This document shows, in pieces, positions 1 to 8,945 of a DNA stretch of 43,264 nucleotides; the stretch's first letter is position 1, and every line of letters starts with the position of its first letter. The notes beneath the pieces were generated by a model. The model saw only the letters and a list, made by a program, of their open reading frames with translations. It did no database searches and was not told the origin of the DNA. The stretch is from Vibrio sp. 10N.261.45.E2 (GTDB lineage Bacteria; Pseudomonadota; Gammaproteobacteria; Enterobacterales; Vibrionaceae): positions 1 to 43,264 of the forward strand of contig NZ_MCZZ01000008.1 in NCBI RefSeq assembly GCF_002875705.1. The letters run 5' to 3'. The translations under genes were made by a program, and so were the position numbers.

Positions 1-16
1 TGTGTATAAGAGACAG
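1..16 (+). other. Tn5 (Nextera) mosaic-end adapter remnant
   Basis: The first 16 bases, TGTGTATAAGAGACAG, are identical to the last 16 bases of the 19-bp Tn5 mosaic end used in tagmentation libraries. It sits exactly at position 1, as leftover adapter would. It is almost certainly not genomic and marks an assembly or read edge. Confidence 0.93.
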
Positions 17-28
17 CCTCAATTGAGG
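17..28. other. 12-bp palindrome next to the adapter, possibly part of the fru operon terminator
   Basis: CCTCAATTGAGG is a perfect palindrome about 50 bases past the fruA stop codon. It could be the core of a larger terminator stem cut off by the adapter junction. Only this half can be seen, so the role is a guess. The rest of 29-77 shows no feature. Confidence 0.25.
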
Positions 29-77
29 AGCCTTTGCTTATTAAGTCGCTTTATTGGAGCTAAACAGAGTAGGGGGA

Positions 78-1820
78 TTAAGCCTCTGCCGTTACTTTAG
101 AGCCGCTCATCTTTTTAAGTGCAGCGTAACCAAAGCCAGTTACTAGCGTACCTGCTGCAATCGCCACTAGGTACATAAGCACTGGAGAGATAGCGCCAGG
201 AATCAGTAGTACGAACAAGCCGCCGTGTGGAGCCATTAGCTGTGCACCAAACATCATTGATAGAGCGCCAGTTAGTGCGCCACCTGCCATACATGCTGGG
301 ATAACACGCATTGGATCTTTCGCTGCGAATGGAATCGCACCTTCAGAGATGAAGCATAAGCCAAGAACAAATGATGCTTTACCTGCTTCACGCTCGCCTG
401 CTTCAAACTTGTCTTTCACTAGGAAAGTCGCAAGGCCCATACCTAGAGCTGGAACCATACCTGCTGCCATGATAGCGGCCATTGGTGCGTAAGTTTGCGA
501 AGCCAGTAGACCAACACCGAATGTATAAGCCGCTTTGTTTACAGGACCACCAAGGTCGAAACACATCATTGCGCCTAGAATTACACCCAGAAGAATCGCG
601 TTAGACGTTCCCATGTTGTTTAGGAAAGTCGTCATCGCGCTCATCACGCCAGAAACAGGACCACCTACGATGTAAACCATCACAAGACCAGTAAACAAAC
701 TCGCGATAAATGGAATGATCAGGATTGGCTTGAGGGCTTCCATAGATTGTGGGAGTTGAACTTTGTCGGCAATGAACTTAGCAGAGTAACCTGCAATGAA
801 ACCCGCCGCGATACCACCTAGGAAACCTGCGCCAGTTGAGCTAGCCAGCATACCGCCGATTAGACCTGGAGCCAGACCCGGACGGTCAGCAATCGAGAAT
901 GCAATGAAACCAGCAAGAACAGGAATCATCAGTGCGAATGCAGAACCACCACCGATAGTCATCAGTGCTGCAGCTAGTGTGCCTTCTTCTTTAAACGCTT
1001 CGATACCGAATACGAAAGAAAGAGCGATGATCAAACCACCCGCAACAACTACAGGAAGCATGTGAGATACACCTGTCATTAGGTGCTTGTACACGCCTTT
1101 CTTCTCATCAGCAGGCGCTGAATTTGAAGAGGCTGTGTGCTGGTATGGTTTAGCTTCTGCGAACGCTTTTTCCATCTCTTGCTTTGTTTTCTTCAAAGCA
1201 GGGCTTGTCGTTGTTTTGTATAGCGCTTTGCCGTTAAAACGATCCAGTGGAACGTCGATGTCGGCTGCGATGATAACCAGATCAGCGTCTGCGATTTCTT
1301 GGTCTGTCAGTTGGTTCTTCGCACCTACAGAGCCGCGAGTTTCCACTTTGATTTGGTGACCTAGGCGTTTGCCTTCTGCTTCAAGCGCTTCAGCTGCCAT
1401 AAAGGTATGTGCAACACCCGTTGGACAAGCCGTAATCGCTACGATCTTTTTGCTGCCTGTCGCTGGAGAAGTTCCTGTCACTTCAACAGTGCTTTCAACT
1501 TGAGAAGCCTCTAGTACCGTTGCTTCTGCTACCGCTTTCTCTAGAAATGCTTTTGCATCTGCTGTGCACTCAGAGATAACTGCTTGGTACACTTTTTTGC
1601 CCACGAAACGTGTTTTATCAACGTTTGTGTTAGCTGCGATAACTACAACGTCGCTGCTGTCGATAGCGTCTTGTGAAACTGGAGATTCAGGTAACACGCT
1701 TGATTGGCATTCAATAGCGGCGTTCCAACCCAGTGCTTTTGTCGCTTGCTCTAACAAGCCTGCGGCGATGATGCTGTTTGCTACGCCACTTGGGCAAGCT
1801 GTGATAATGGTAATATTCAT
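78..1820 (-). CDS. fruA: PTS fructose transporter, fused EIIB'-EIIB-EIIC (FruA)
   Basis: This inner-membrane permease of the fructose phosphotransferase system imports fructose as fructose-1-phosphate, receiving phosphate from FruB. The 580-residue product has the enterobacterial/Vibrio layout: an N-terminal IIB' duplicate (about 1-100, TACPSGVANS with Cys9), the catalytic IIB domain (about 124-225, TACPTGVAHTF with Cys132 as phospho-acceptor) and a IIC domain (about 245-575) with many hydrophobic helices and the FDLGGPVNKAAY and GAIPFAAKDP motifs. It is the last gene of fruB-fruK-fruA and starts 15 bases after the fruK stop codon. Length is normal and nothing looks broken. Regulation is expected from the Cra/FruR sites upstream of fruB. 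Confidence 0.96.
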   Translation of the reverse strand: MNITIITACPSGVANSIIAAGLLEQATKALGWNAAIECQSSVLPESPVSQDAIDSSDVVVIAANTNVDKTRFVGKKVYQAVISECTADAKAFLEKAVAEATVLEASQVESTVEVTGTSPATGSKKIVAITACPTGVAHTFMAAEALEAEGKRLGHQIKVETRGSVGAKNQLTDQEIADADLVIIAADIDVPLDRFNGKALYKTTTSPALKKTKQEMEKAFAEAKPYQHTASSNSAPADEKKGVYKHLMTGVSHMLPVVVAGGLIIALSFVFGIEAFKEEGTLAAALMTIGGGSAFALMIPVLAGFIAFSIADRPGLAPGLIGGMLASSTGAGFLGGIAAGFIAGYSAKFIADKVQLPQSMEALKPILIIPFIASLFTGLVMVYIVGGPVSGVMSAMTTFLNNMGTSNAILLGVILGAMMCFDLGGPVNKAAYTFGVGLLASQTYAPMAAIMAAGMVPALGMGLATFLVKDKFEAGEREAGKASFVLGLCFISEGAIPFAAKDPMRVIPACMAGGALTGALSMMFGAQLMAPHGGLFVLLIPGAISPVLMYLVAIAAGTLVTGFGYAALKKMSGSKVTAEA

Positions 1821-1835
1821 AATAAACCCTTTGTC

Positions 1836-2813
1836 CTATTTGGTTGCGTCTAACTGGCTAGTTGGAGCACTAAGCGACTGTAATTGGATATTTTGTAGTA
1901 CTGAATCCAGCTCTTGTTGGCTGGTGATGCCCACACCTACCTGTGAAACTGCTAGCGCAGATAGGGCGGTTGCGAATTTAATAAGTTCTGGTTTTGGCAT
2001 TTGTTGCATGTGACCCCAACATAGGCCAGCAACTAAGGTGTCACCTGCGCCTACTGTGCTCACCACTTGCATACGCGGTGGTTGAGCATGTAGCCATTCA
2101 CCTTGGTTAAGCCACATCACGCCTTCAGCGCCAAGTGATACCACGATGTTATCGATGCCTTTTTCACTTAGGGCTTGGCCTGCGTGTAGGCATTGGTCAC
2201 GTGTTGTCAGTTCGGCATTGAATAACTGAGACAGCTCTTCATCGTTTGGTTTGATTAACCATGGTTGTGCATTGATGCCGGCTTTAAGTGCGTCACGGCT
2301 GCTATCAAACAGCACCTTCTTACCTAAATCGTGTAAGCGTTGAACCCAAGAAGCGCAAAGCTCAGGAGAGATGCCTTGTGGCAAGCTGCCCGCAATCACG
2401 AAGTAATCGTGCGTTTTCGCAAGCTCTAATAAGGTTTCTTCAAATGCTTTAATTGCATCAGCATCAACAGGAACACCTGGGAAGTTGATGTCACTTACTT
2501 GGCTATTGTTTTCAACCAGTTTTACGTTGATACGAGTAGCACCATCAACACGAATGAAGCGGTCAGTTGCACCCATCTGTTCGAACAGTTGACAGAACGC
2601 TTCTTCGTTATTGCGGCCAAGGAAACCCGTTACGGTCACTTTAGCGCCAAGCTCTGAAAGCACTTTTGCTACGTTTACGCCTTTACCTGCTGCATGTAGA
2701 GAGCCTTTATTGACTAGGCTAACTGAGCCAACATTCAGTGCGTCGATAGCACCCGTCAGGTCTAGGGCTGGGTTTAGCGTAACGGTAACGGCTTTGATTT
2801 GTTTATCAGACAT
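1836..2813 (-). CDS. fruK: 1-phosphofructokinase (FruK)
   Basis: FruK phosphorylates fructose-1-phosphate, the product of FruA, to fructose-1,6-bisphosphate, which feeds glycolysis in the cytoplasm. The 325-residue protein is a PfkB-family sugar kinase. The N-terminal TLNPALDLT segment, the glycine-rich GKGVNVAKVL substrate motif near residue 45, and the GAGDTLVAG signature with catalytic Asp258 are all present. It lies nine bases downstream of fruB and 15 upstream of fruA, so the three genes are co-transcribed. Fructose-1-phosphate is also the known effector of Cra/FruR, so this enzyme controls the inducer level. The short C-terminal extension is not diagnostic. Confidence 0.96.
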   Translation of the reverse strand: MSDKQIKAVTVTLNPALDLTGAIDALNVGSVSLVNKGSLHAAGKGVNVAKVLSELGAKVTVTGFLGRNNEEAFCQLFEQMGATDRFIRVDGATRINVKLVENNSQVSDINFPGVPVDADAIKAFEETLLELAKTHDYFVIAGSLPQGISPELCASWVQRLHDLGKKVLFDSSRDALKAGINAQPWLIKPNDEELSQLFNAELTTRDQCLHAGQALSEKGIDNIVVSLGAEGVMWLNQGEWLHAQPPRMQVVSTVGAGDTLVAGLCWGHMQQMPKPELIKFATALSALAVSQVGVGITSQQELDSVLQNIQLQSLSAPTSQLDATK

Positions 2814-2822
2814 ATCGACTCC

Positions 2823-3956
2823 TTAACCTTCACCAAGGCCTGAAGCGATCGCTTTGCCAATCGATTCAAGTGCTTGTGCTGCATCATCACCTTCAGCAAC
2901 AAACTGAAGCTGGTGGCCGTGTTTCACGCCAAGTGCGATCACTTTCATCAAGCTCTTCGCGTTCACTTCTTTTCCATCGCCGTCTAGGTTTGATACGCGG
3001 ATGGTTGATTCGAATTTCTTCGCTTCTGCTACCAGCATTGCGCCTGGGCGAGCGTGTAGGCCGTGTGCGTTTTTGATTTTGAATACTGCGCAGTTGTCAT
3101 CGTCTTGAGATGCTGAAGAAACCGCTTCACCTTTTAGAAGGCCAATCACTTGTGCAACATCAGCAGTTAACAGTTGTTGCTGTTTGCCTTCGAATACCAT
3201 TTTGCTTAGGTTTGCCAGAATAGATTGGTGTGCGCTGTTACAAGCAGCAAATGCCACCAATGCTTTAACTGGTGTGCCTTCGAATTCGCAGTGGTTTGCG
3301 GTAGAAACAAACGATACGCCAGTGCGAGTTACGCCTTTATCGCTACCCAACAACCACAAGCCTTGGCCTAGGTGAGTCGGTGTTTTTGTTACTAGGTCAG
3401 CAACGAATGCATTGTCTGTACAGCCTGTATTCTTAAGTAGGCCGCCCGCAACTGCAGACATTTGAATCATATCGCTTGCTGGGAACAGTAATTGAACCAA
3501 AGAAGCATCTAAGTCAGCTTCAAGCTGAACTTCGCCGTTCAGTAGGACGATAATTTCGTCTTCTGATTTCGCTTGCTTTAATTTCTCTTCAACACCGTCT
3601 GCCGCTAGCACTTTCGTTAGCTGCTTAAGGATGCCTAAGTGCTCGTCTGATTTCGCTGCAATACCAATCGCTACGTAAACACGGTTGCCGTCTGCCCAAT
3701 CAATACCTTCAGGGAAGTGGTGTACCGCAACGCCTGTCTCTTTTACTAGGTCACGAGTGTCAGTGGTGCCGTGAGGGATCGCAATACCGTTGCCTAGGAA
3801 CGTAGAGTTCTGGTTTTCACGGTTCAGCATTCCTTCAACGTAGCCTGAATCCACTAAGCCTTTCGCGGTTAGGTCGCCAGCAATGTTCTGGATAGCTTTG
3901 AATTTGTCATCGGCCGTTTGACCAAGAGTGATGTCAGATTTTGATAATTTAAGCAT
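2823..3956 (-). CDS. fruB: PTS fructose EIIA-HPr-like fusion protein (FPr, FruB)
   Basis: This cytoplasmic phosphocarrier moves phosphate from enzyme I to FruA. The 377 residues comprise an N-terminal EIIA-Fru domain (about 1-145, active-site His62 in AIPHGTTDTRDLV), a middle domain of the FPr type (about 150-280), and a C-terminal HPr/FPr domain (about 290-377) with phospho-His301 in HGLHARPGAM. It is the first gene of the operon. An AGAGG Shine-Dalgarno sequence lies just upstream of its ATG. The promoter must lie between this start and the divergent cra gene, where Cra-type operators are visible. Confidence 0.96.
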   Translation of the reverse strand: MLKLSKSDITLGQTADDKFKAIQNIAGDLTAKGLVDSGYVEGMLNRENQNSTFLGNGIAIPHGTTDTRDLVKETGVAVHHFPEGIDWADGNRVYVAIGIAAKSDEHLGILKQLTKVLAADGVEEKLKQAKSEDEIIVLLNGEVQLEADLDASLVQLLFPASDMIQMSAVAGGLLKNTGCTDNAFVADLVTKTPTHLGQGLWLLGSDKGVTRTGVSFVSTANHCEFEGTPVKALVAFAACNSAHQSILANLSKMVFEGKQQQLLTADVAQVIGLLKGEAVSSASQDDDNCAVFKIKNAHGLHARPGAMLVAEAKKFESTIRVSNLDGDGKEVNAKSLMKVIALGVKHGHQLQFVAEGDDAAQALESIGKAIASGLGEG

Positions 3957-4050
3957 GGTGCCTCTTTAGCGTATCGCTTGAGAATTTGTGTATCGCTACG
4001 ATTCAGTCTGGAGCAATATTTGCGCGTTGCTTGCTCATTGTTTTATCTTG

Positions 4051-4066
4051 GCTGAATCGGTTCAGC
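4051..4066. promoter_or_regulatory. Cra/FruR operator, fruB-proximal
   Basis: GCTGAATCGGTTCAGC is a near-perfect palindrome matching the Cra (FruR) consensus TGAATCGNTTCA. It lies 95 bases upstream of the fruB start, where the fru promoter is expected. In Vibrio cholerae FruR is reported to activate fru transcription when fructose-1-phosphate is bound, so this may be an activating site. Confidence 0.8.
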
Positions 4067-4221
4067 ATTCAGTGTAAAAAAATTCAGCAAAGCCGATTTT
4101 GATAATCAAAATAGTTTTGCTGCGTGTCGTAATTTTAGTTTCGTTAACAACGAGAAGTTGAATCACGACAAATGACGCTCAATCCATACAAAAGGATGAT
4201 TGAAGTCACTTTTCAGATTTT

Positions 4222-4237
4222 GCTGAATCCTTTCAGC
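4222..4237. promoter_or_regulatory. Cra/FruR operator, cra-proximal 1
   Basis: GCTGAATCCTTTCAGC is a palindromic Cra-like site with one imperfect central step. It lies eight bases from a second site at 4245-4258, close to the start of the cra gene, which suggests autoregulation. Confidence 0.7.
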
Positions 4238-4244
4238 TTTTATA

Positions 4245-4258
4245 CTGAATCGATTCAG
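4245..4258. promoter_or_regulatory. Cra/FruR operator, cra-proximal 2
   Basis: CTGAATCGATTCAG is a perfect palindrome and the best Cra-type match in the region. It lies 73 bases upstream of the chosen cra ATG (4331). The open frame upstream of 4331 runs through this operator, which is one reason to reject a longer Cra protein. Together with 4222-4237 it forms a tandem operator. No other feature is seen in 3957-4330. Confidence 0.75.
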
Positions 4259-4330
4259 CATATAATTCAACTAATCCAAGGATCAGAAGATTGGTTATAT
4301 GATCCTACGCACAAAATACAGGTCACCCAT

Positions 4331-5335
4331 ATGACACTAGATGAGATTGCCAAACTAGCCGGTGTGTCGAAAACCACAGCCAGCTATGTGATTAATGGCA
4401 AGGCGCAGAAATACAGAATCAGTGAAAAGACACAACAGAAAGTCATGGCAGTAGTAGAAGAGTATAACTACCGACCAGACCATGCTGCTTCGTCGCTGCG
4501 TGCTGGTAATAGCCGTTCATTTGGTTTGATTATTCCGGATCTCGAAAACAGCAGTTACGCGCGTTTAGCAAAATTGATAGAGCAGAACTCGCGTAAAGTG
4601 GGCTATCAAATCCTAATCGGTTGCTCTGATGATGATGCTGAAACCGAACGTAAAGTAGCCGAAGCTTTGGTGAGTCGTCGTATTGATGCCTTGCTGGTAG
4701 CGAGCTCCATGCCAGATGCCAATGAGTTCTACTTGAAGCTGCAAAACTCGGGTACGCCAGTCATCGCAATTGACCGTCCGCTAGACGATGAACACTTTGC
4801 CTGTGTGATCAGTGAAGACTTTGAAGCGGCGTTTGAACTGACGCATTCGATCCTTGATGACAATATTCATAGCGTTGGCTTGATAGGCGCACTGCCTGAT
4901 TTGAACATTTCTCGCGAACGTCAGTTGGGTTTTGAAGCCGCAAATAAAGCACATACTCAACAAACAGGGTTAACAGAAAATAAGCCAACCGTTGTCGGTT
5001 ACGGAGAACACTTTGATCGTGAATCCGGTCGAGAAGTGTTTGAGGAGTGGATTGCTAAAGGCACCGTCCCTGATGCGATTGTCACCATGTCTTACACCTT
5101 GTTAGAGGGTGTGTTGGATGTGATGGTCGAAAAGCCAGAATTGATCAATCAAGTGAAGTTGGCGACCTTTGGTGATAACCGCTTATTGGACTTCTTACCA
5201 TTCAAAGTTCATTCACTGCCACAGCAGTTTGAAGTTATTGCGGATAGTGCGTTTGCACTTGCTTTGAACGCTTCAGCTAAACGCTACCAAGCGGGTATAG
5301 AATTGGTGCCAAGAAGCTTAGTCAAACGAGGCTAA
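4331..5335 (+). CDS. cra: Catabolite repressor/activator Cra (FruR), LacI family
   Basis: This DNA-binding regulator of the fructose operon and central carbon flow senses fructose-1-phosphate. The start was placed at ATG 4331 (334 residues, the usual Cra length), because MTLDEIAKLAGVSKTTASYV is the canonical N-terminus and the frame extends upstream only through operator DNA. The N-terminal LacI-type helix-turn-helix (about 1-55, with GVSKTTASYVINGKA) is followed by a periplasmic-binding-protein-like effector domain (about 60-330, FGLIIPDLENSSYARLAK, IGALPDLNISRERQLGFEAA). It is divergent from fruB, with three Cra-type sites between them, so both fru control and autoregulation are likely. Confidence 0.93.
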   Translation: MTLDEIAKLAGVSKTTASYVINGKAQKYRISEKTQQKVMAVVEEYNYRPDHAASSLRAGNSRSFGLIIPDLENSSYARLAKLIEQNSRKVGYQILIGCSDDDAETERKVAEALVSRRIDALLVASSMPDANEFYLKLQNSGTPVIAIDRPLDDEHFACVISEDFEAAFELTHSILDDNIHSVGLIGALPDLNISRERQLGFEAANKAHTQQTGLTENKPTVVGYGEHFDRESGREVFEEWIAKGTVPDAIVTMSYTLLEGVLDVMVEKPELINQVKLATFGDNRLLDFLPFKVHSLPQQFEVIADSAFALALNASAKRYQAGIELVPRSLVKRG

Positions 5336-5359
5336 ACGCGGTTAGCTTGGGGCTTATAG

Positions 5360-7150
5360 TTAATTTAAGTTCAACAACAGCCCTAACTCTACAATAGCCA
5401 CAACGCCTAGCAACAGAGCCAACACTTTCCAAAACTGGATTGGGTTTCGGTTGATCAAAGGTTGCTTGGCTTTGTGCTTTATTAGGCTCTGGTTTGGCGT
5501 GTAGAGGTCAGTAACAAAATCGCCCAACACTTGATATCTCTCATTTGGCGATTCAGCACACGCTTTTTGCAAAACCAAATCAATCCAAGCCGGCAGATCT
5601 GTTCGCTTCTGTGTGAGCGGTTGATATTCCCATTGATGGTGACGAGATTGCGCCAATGATTGTACGGTCATTTCAGAATAGGGCAGTTCGCCCGTCAGCA
5701 TTTCATAACCGATGACAGCAATAGAAAACAGATCAGAGCTTGTCGTGGCCGTGTTGTACTTGATGGTTTCTGGTGCAATGTAATTAACAGCGCCGAGTGG
5801 TGTTGAGTCTTTCTCTGTTTGTTCTCCTTCCTCAATCCCCCGAACTAATACCGCACCAAGGTCGATGATTTTGATGTCACCATCGCGCTGTATCATGATG
5901 TTTTCAGGTTTTAAATCTCTGTGCACCATGTCTGCGCGTTGTAACACTCGAACGCCTTGAGTGATTTTGTCGAGTATCTCACGTACTTGTTCTAGAGAAG
6001 GGTTGGGATTGTCGTACATCCACTGTCTCAACGTGACTCCTTCAACCAATTCGCAAATTTGATATAGGAAGTGTGAATGTTCTGGCGTTGGGTAGACCTT
6101 CATTACTTTCTTGTTATTCAACAAGATGCCAGCCCATTGTTCGTTAAAGAAAGCCGTCAGTTGTGTTGGATCATCATGGTATTGAACAGAGGGGACCTTG
6201 AGTACGAATTCGGTTTGTGTTCCTTTTTGCATTACGCGATACACATGGCTTCTTGAACCTGCGTACAGCACTTCAAGCACCATAAAGTTATCGATACTTT
6301 GGCCTAGCTTTAATGCTGGTGGAATAGCGCGTTTAGAGAGCTTTTCATGAAATTCGATTAATGAAGGCGTGGGTAATTGAGTGACTTCAACAATCAAGCA
6401 GCTTACGTTGTCTGAACTGTTATGGCTTAAAGCCGTGTTACAGATGCTCTGCGCGGCATGTTCGAAATCCACATTGGGTTTGTCTATGTGTTCCCTGAAG
6501 GTGTTCGGAGAAACAAATTCATGCACACCATCGGAAGTGAGAATGAAGCGGTCGTTCTTTTTGATTGCTAGAGTTTGATAGTCAACATTAAGCTGATTAT
6601 CCATGCCTAGTGCTCGGGTTAGGTAGTGTTTTTGCCCCATGTTTTTACGAGTATGATCTCGCGTAAGCTGACGCAGTTCACCGTCTCTCAATAGATAAAT
6701 ACGGCTGTCGCCAACATGGAATAGGTGGGCGGTATTTGATTTCAATATCACGCTGCTAAAGGTGGAAACGAGCGCGTTATGGTTAACTTGTTGAGTAGGA
6801 TGAATATTCGAAACTGAGGAATTGAAAAGCCAAGAGTTGAGTGAGGTTAGGACTTTTTGGGCTGAACGTTGAATGCTCCAACTTTTCGGCGTCGCATAAT
6901 AGTCATCAATAAACTGCATCACGCTGGTGTGGCTGGCTTTTTGCCCATGTTCACTGCAACTGGCACCATCGGCGATGCAGGCAACACTACCTTTGAGTTC
7001 CTGCTCTGAGCGAGTTTTAGGATACTTAACGATGATGGCGTCTTGGTTTTCATCACGCACACCTTTATTCGAATAACCGCCAAACTTCAGGGTAAGTTGG
7101 TTGTTGGATTCTGCTTTAATAGCTTGCCCTTGGCTGAATGAAATCGTCAT
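5360..7150 (-). CDS. Membrane-anchored PP2C phosphatase/Ser-Thr kinase fusion
   Basis: A 596-residue protein joins two opposing enzymes. Residues about 20-258 form a PP2C-type phosphatase with the metal-binding motifs DENQD (33-37), IADGAS (59-64), GDSR (147-150), TSDG (205-208) and SSDN (245-248). Residues about 285-545 form a Hanks-type kinase with Lys318, the VHRDLKPEN catalytic loop (Asp412), a DLG in place of DFG (Asp430) and a GAVNYIAPE activation-segment end. A single hydrophobic helix (about 573-595) ends the protein, so both domains should face the cytoplasm at the inner membrane. It follows narK with terminator-like hairpins between. Similar fusions are known next to nitrate assimilation genes in other gammaproteobacteria. 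The substrate is unknown; NarK or nitrite reductase are only guesses. Confidence 0.88.
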   Translation of the reverse strand: MTISFSQGQAIKAESNNQLTLKFGGYSNKGVRDENQDAIIVKYPKTRSEQELKGSVACIADGASCSEHGQKASHTSVMQFIDDYYATPKSWSIQRSAQKVLTSLNSWLFNSSVSNIHPTQQVNHNALVSTFSSVILKSNTAHLFHVGDSRIYLLRDGELRQLTRDHTRKNMGQKHYLTRALGMDNQLNVDYQTLAIKKNDRFILTSDGVHEFVSPNTFREHIDKPNVDFEHAAQSICNTALSHNSSDNVSCLIVEVTQLPTPSLIEFHEKLSKRAIPPALKLGQSIDNFMVLEVLYAGSRSHVYRVMQKGTQTEFVLKVPSVQYHDDPTQLTAFFNEQWAGILLNNKKVMKVYPTPEHSHFLYQICELVEGVTLRQWMYDNPNPSLEQVREILDKITQGVRVLQRADMVHRDLKPENIMIQRDGDIKIIDLGAVLVRGIEEGEQTEKDSTPLGAVNYIAPETIKYNTATTSSDLFSIAVIGYEMLTGELPYSEMTVQSLAQSRHHQWEYQPLTQKRTDLPAWIDLVLQKACAESPNERYQVLGDFVTDLYTPNQSLIKHKAKQPLINRNPIQFWKVLALLLGVVAIVELGLLLNLN

Positions 7151-7212
7151 AACTGGCCTTCTTGTTAGCGGGTCTTATTCTCACTTCCTTGAGAAAACAT
7201 CTGAGAAAGAAC

Positions 7213-7239
7213 AAAAGCTCTAGTGAACATAGAGCCTTT
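7213..7239 (-). terminator. Terminator-like hairpin after narK
   Basis: On the minus strand a 6-bp stem (GCTCTA at 7217-7222 paired with TAGAGC at 7230-7235) is followed by a T-rich tract. It lies between narK and the kinase/phosphatase gene, so the latter may depend on read-through or its own promoter. Confidence 0.5.
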
Positions 7240-7245
7240 GAACGC

Positions 7246-7275
7246 AGTACCAAAGTGGTGAAACACCTTGGTACT
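7246..7275. other. Long hairpin downstream of narK
   Basis: A 12-bp stem (7246-7257 with 7264-7275, one G-U type mismatch, 6-base loop) lies 30 bases past the narK stop codon. It has no T tail, so it is more likely an mRNA 3'-stabilising structure or a weak terminator working with the next hairpin. Confidence 0.45.
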
Positions 7276-7305
7276 ACTCCCGATTCAATAATATCAATGC
7301 TGATA

Positions 7306-8775
7306 CTAGCTAGAGACGTTGATTAGCGTAACGCTACCGTCATCGTTCACCTCAGCAATTTGACCATTTGGTTCTTCCATGAATAGCAGTGTGACAAAAC
7401 CAAGTACGGCTGTTGCTGCAATCACTAAGAAGAAGGTTTGGTAGCTAACAAATGACAGCACAGTAAGATAAACCACTGCACCCACGTTACCGTAAGCGCC
7501 CGTCATACCGGCAATTTGACCTGTCATACGACGCTTAATTAGAGGCACTGTCGCGAAAACTGCACCTTCGCCAGCTTGCACGAAGAAAGAACATGCCATT
7601 GCTGCAACAACCGCTAACCATACCGGCCATGTGCCATCTACTTGCCCCATCGTAAAGTAACCCGCAGCAAGACCAATCGTTAGTATTAACAGAGTTGGTT
7701 TACGACCGAATTTATCTGAAATCCAACCACCGCCCGGACGAGACATTAAGTTCATAAAGGCATAAGCCGAAGCCACCATACCAGCCAGAACAGGCGTTAA
7801 CTCGAAGGTGTCTGAGAAGAACAATGGCAACATAGAAACAACCGCTAATTCAGAGCCAAAGGTCGCGAAGTACAGTACGTTAAGCACAGCCACTTGCTTG
7901 AATTTATATTGGTGAATCTCAGGTACTTCTTCTTTGAATACGTTCTTATTCACTTTCCAAACTTGTGATACTTCGTAAACATACAAGGCTGCAAGTACGG
8001 CATATACACCGTAAACCGCAACGTCTGACAACATGCCAATACCTGATGGAGACAATTTCCAAGCCAGCAGAGCCAGTGCCGCGTACATCGGGATCTTCAT
8101 AATGAGTAGGAAGAAAAAGTCACCCTTTGATGTCACTTCCATTGCGGTTACTTGAGCCGGTTTAAAGTAAGTCGAACCTTTTGGCGTGTCTGACACGTTT
8201 TTGTAGAAGATAAACGAGAACGCTAAGCTCATAACGCCCGTGATACCAACGGCATAACGCCAACCGTCTTCACCACCAAATGCTAGAGCGAGAGTTGGAA
8301 GCGTAAATGCCGCCGCAGCTGAACCAAAGTTACCCCAACCACCGTAAATGCCTTCTGCTGTACCTAATTCGTTGTGTGGGAACCACTCAGACACAAGACG
8401 AATACCGACAACGAAACCTGCGCCAATGAAGCCCAATAAGAAACGAGCGATGGCCGCTTGAATGAAAGAGTCTGCTAGCGCAAACATAAAACAAGGGATG
8501 GAACAGATTGCGAGAAGCGAAGAGTAGACCAGTTTAGGGCCGTATCTGTCGGTTAGCATACCAATTGCAACGCGAGCTGGAATAGTTAGGGCAACGTTGA
8601 GGATCAGGAGTGTTTTGATCTCTTCAGTCGTTAGACCAAGTGTGGTTTTTACCATTTGCAAGAGTGGGGCAAAGTTGAACCACACGACAAAGGTGATAAA
8701 AAAGGCCATCCAACTCAGGTGTAAGATTTTCATCTTGCCTGTAAATGAAAGCAGCGAGAATTTTGTGTTATCCAT
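7306..8775 (-). CDS. narK: NarK-type nitrate/nitrite MFS transporter
   Basis: This 489-residue inner-membrane transporter of the nitrate/nitrite porter family (major facilitator superfamily) has about 12 hydrophobic segments. The glycine-rich nitrate signatures GGWGNFGSAAAAF (near 145) and GAYGNVGAVVYL (near 427) are present, and the MFS loop motifs DRYGPK and DKFGRKP follow helices 2 and 8. It lies downstream of nirB-nirD, so it most likely supplies nitrate for NasA, or handles nitrite. Its ATG is preceded by AAAGGA. The symbol could equally be nasA-associated 'nrtP-like'; NarK is used as the family name. Confidence 0.92.
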   Translation of the reverse strand: MDNTKFSLLSFTGKMKILHLSWMAFFITFVVWFNFAPLLQMVKTTLGLTTEEIKTLLILNVALTIPARVAIGMLTDRYGPKLVYSSLLAICSIPCFMFALADSFIQAAIARFLLGFIGAGFVVGIRLVSEWFPHNELGTAEGIYGGWGNFGSAAAAFTLPTLALAFGGEDGWRYAVGITGVMSLAFSFIFYKNVSDTPKGSTYFKPAQVTAMEVTSKGDFFFLLIMKIPMYAALALLAWKLSPSGIGMLSDVAVYGVYAVLAALYVYEVSQVWKVNKNVFKEEVPEIHQYKFKQVAVLNVLYFATFGSELAVVSMLPLFFSDTFELTPVLAGMVASAYAFMNLMSRPGGGWISDKFGRKPTLLILTIGLAAGYFTMGQVDGTWPVWLAVVAAMACSFFVQAGEGAVFATVPLIKRRMTGQIAGMTGAYGNVGAVVYLTVLSFVSYQTFFLVIAATAVLGFVTLLFMEEPNGQIAEVNDDGSVTLINVSS

Positions 8776-8945
8776 GGTTTAAATCCTTTAAATCTGGAAA
8801 GTATTTGCACATGCTTACTCCATAGCTCCAGTAACCCGTCGCTGGTTAGTTCAAGAGCCAAGCATGTTTTCAAATTGAAACCGAGTCACCGAAAGCTTGT
8901 TTATTACGTGCTTGTCTATTACGTATGGTGACTAAACGAGGGTGA

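Noticed and set aside
1..16. A real Tn5-like transposon end
   Set aside because: It starts exactly at base 1, is 16 bases long with no transposase or target duplication; adapter is the simpler explanation.
4172..4330. N-terminal extension of Cra upstream of ATG 4331
   Set aside because: The frame runs through two Cra operators, and the family N-terminus is MTLDEIAKLAG.
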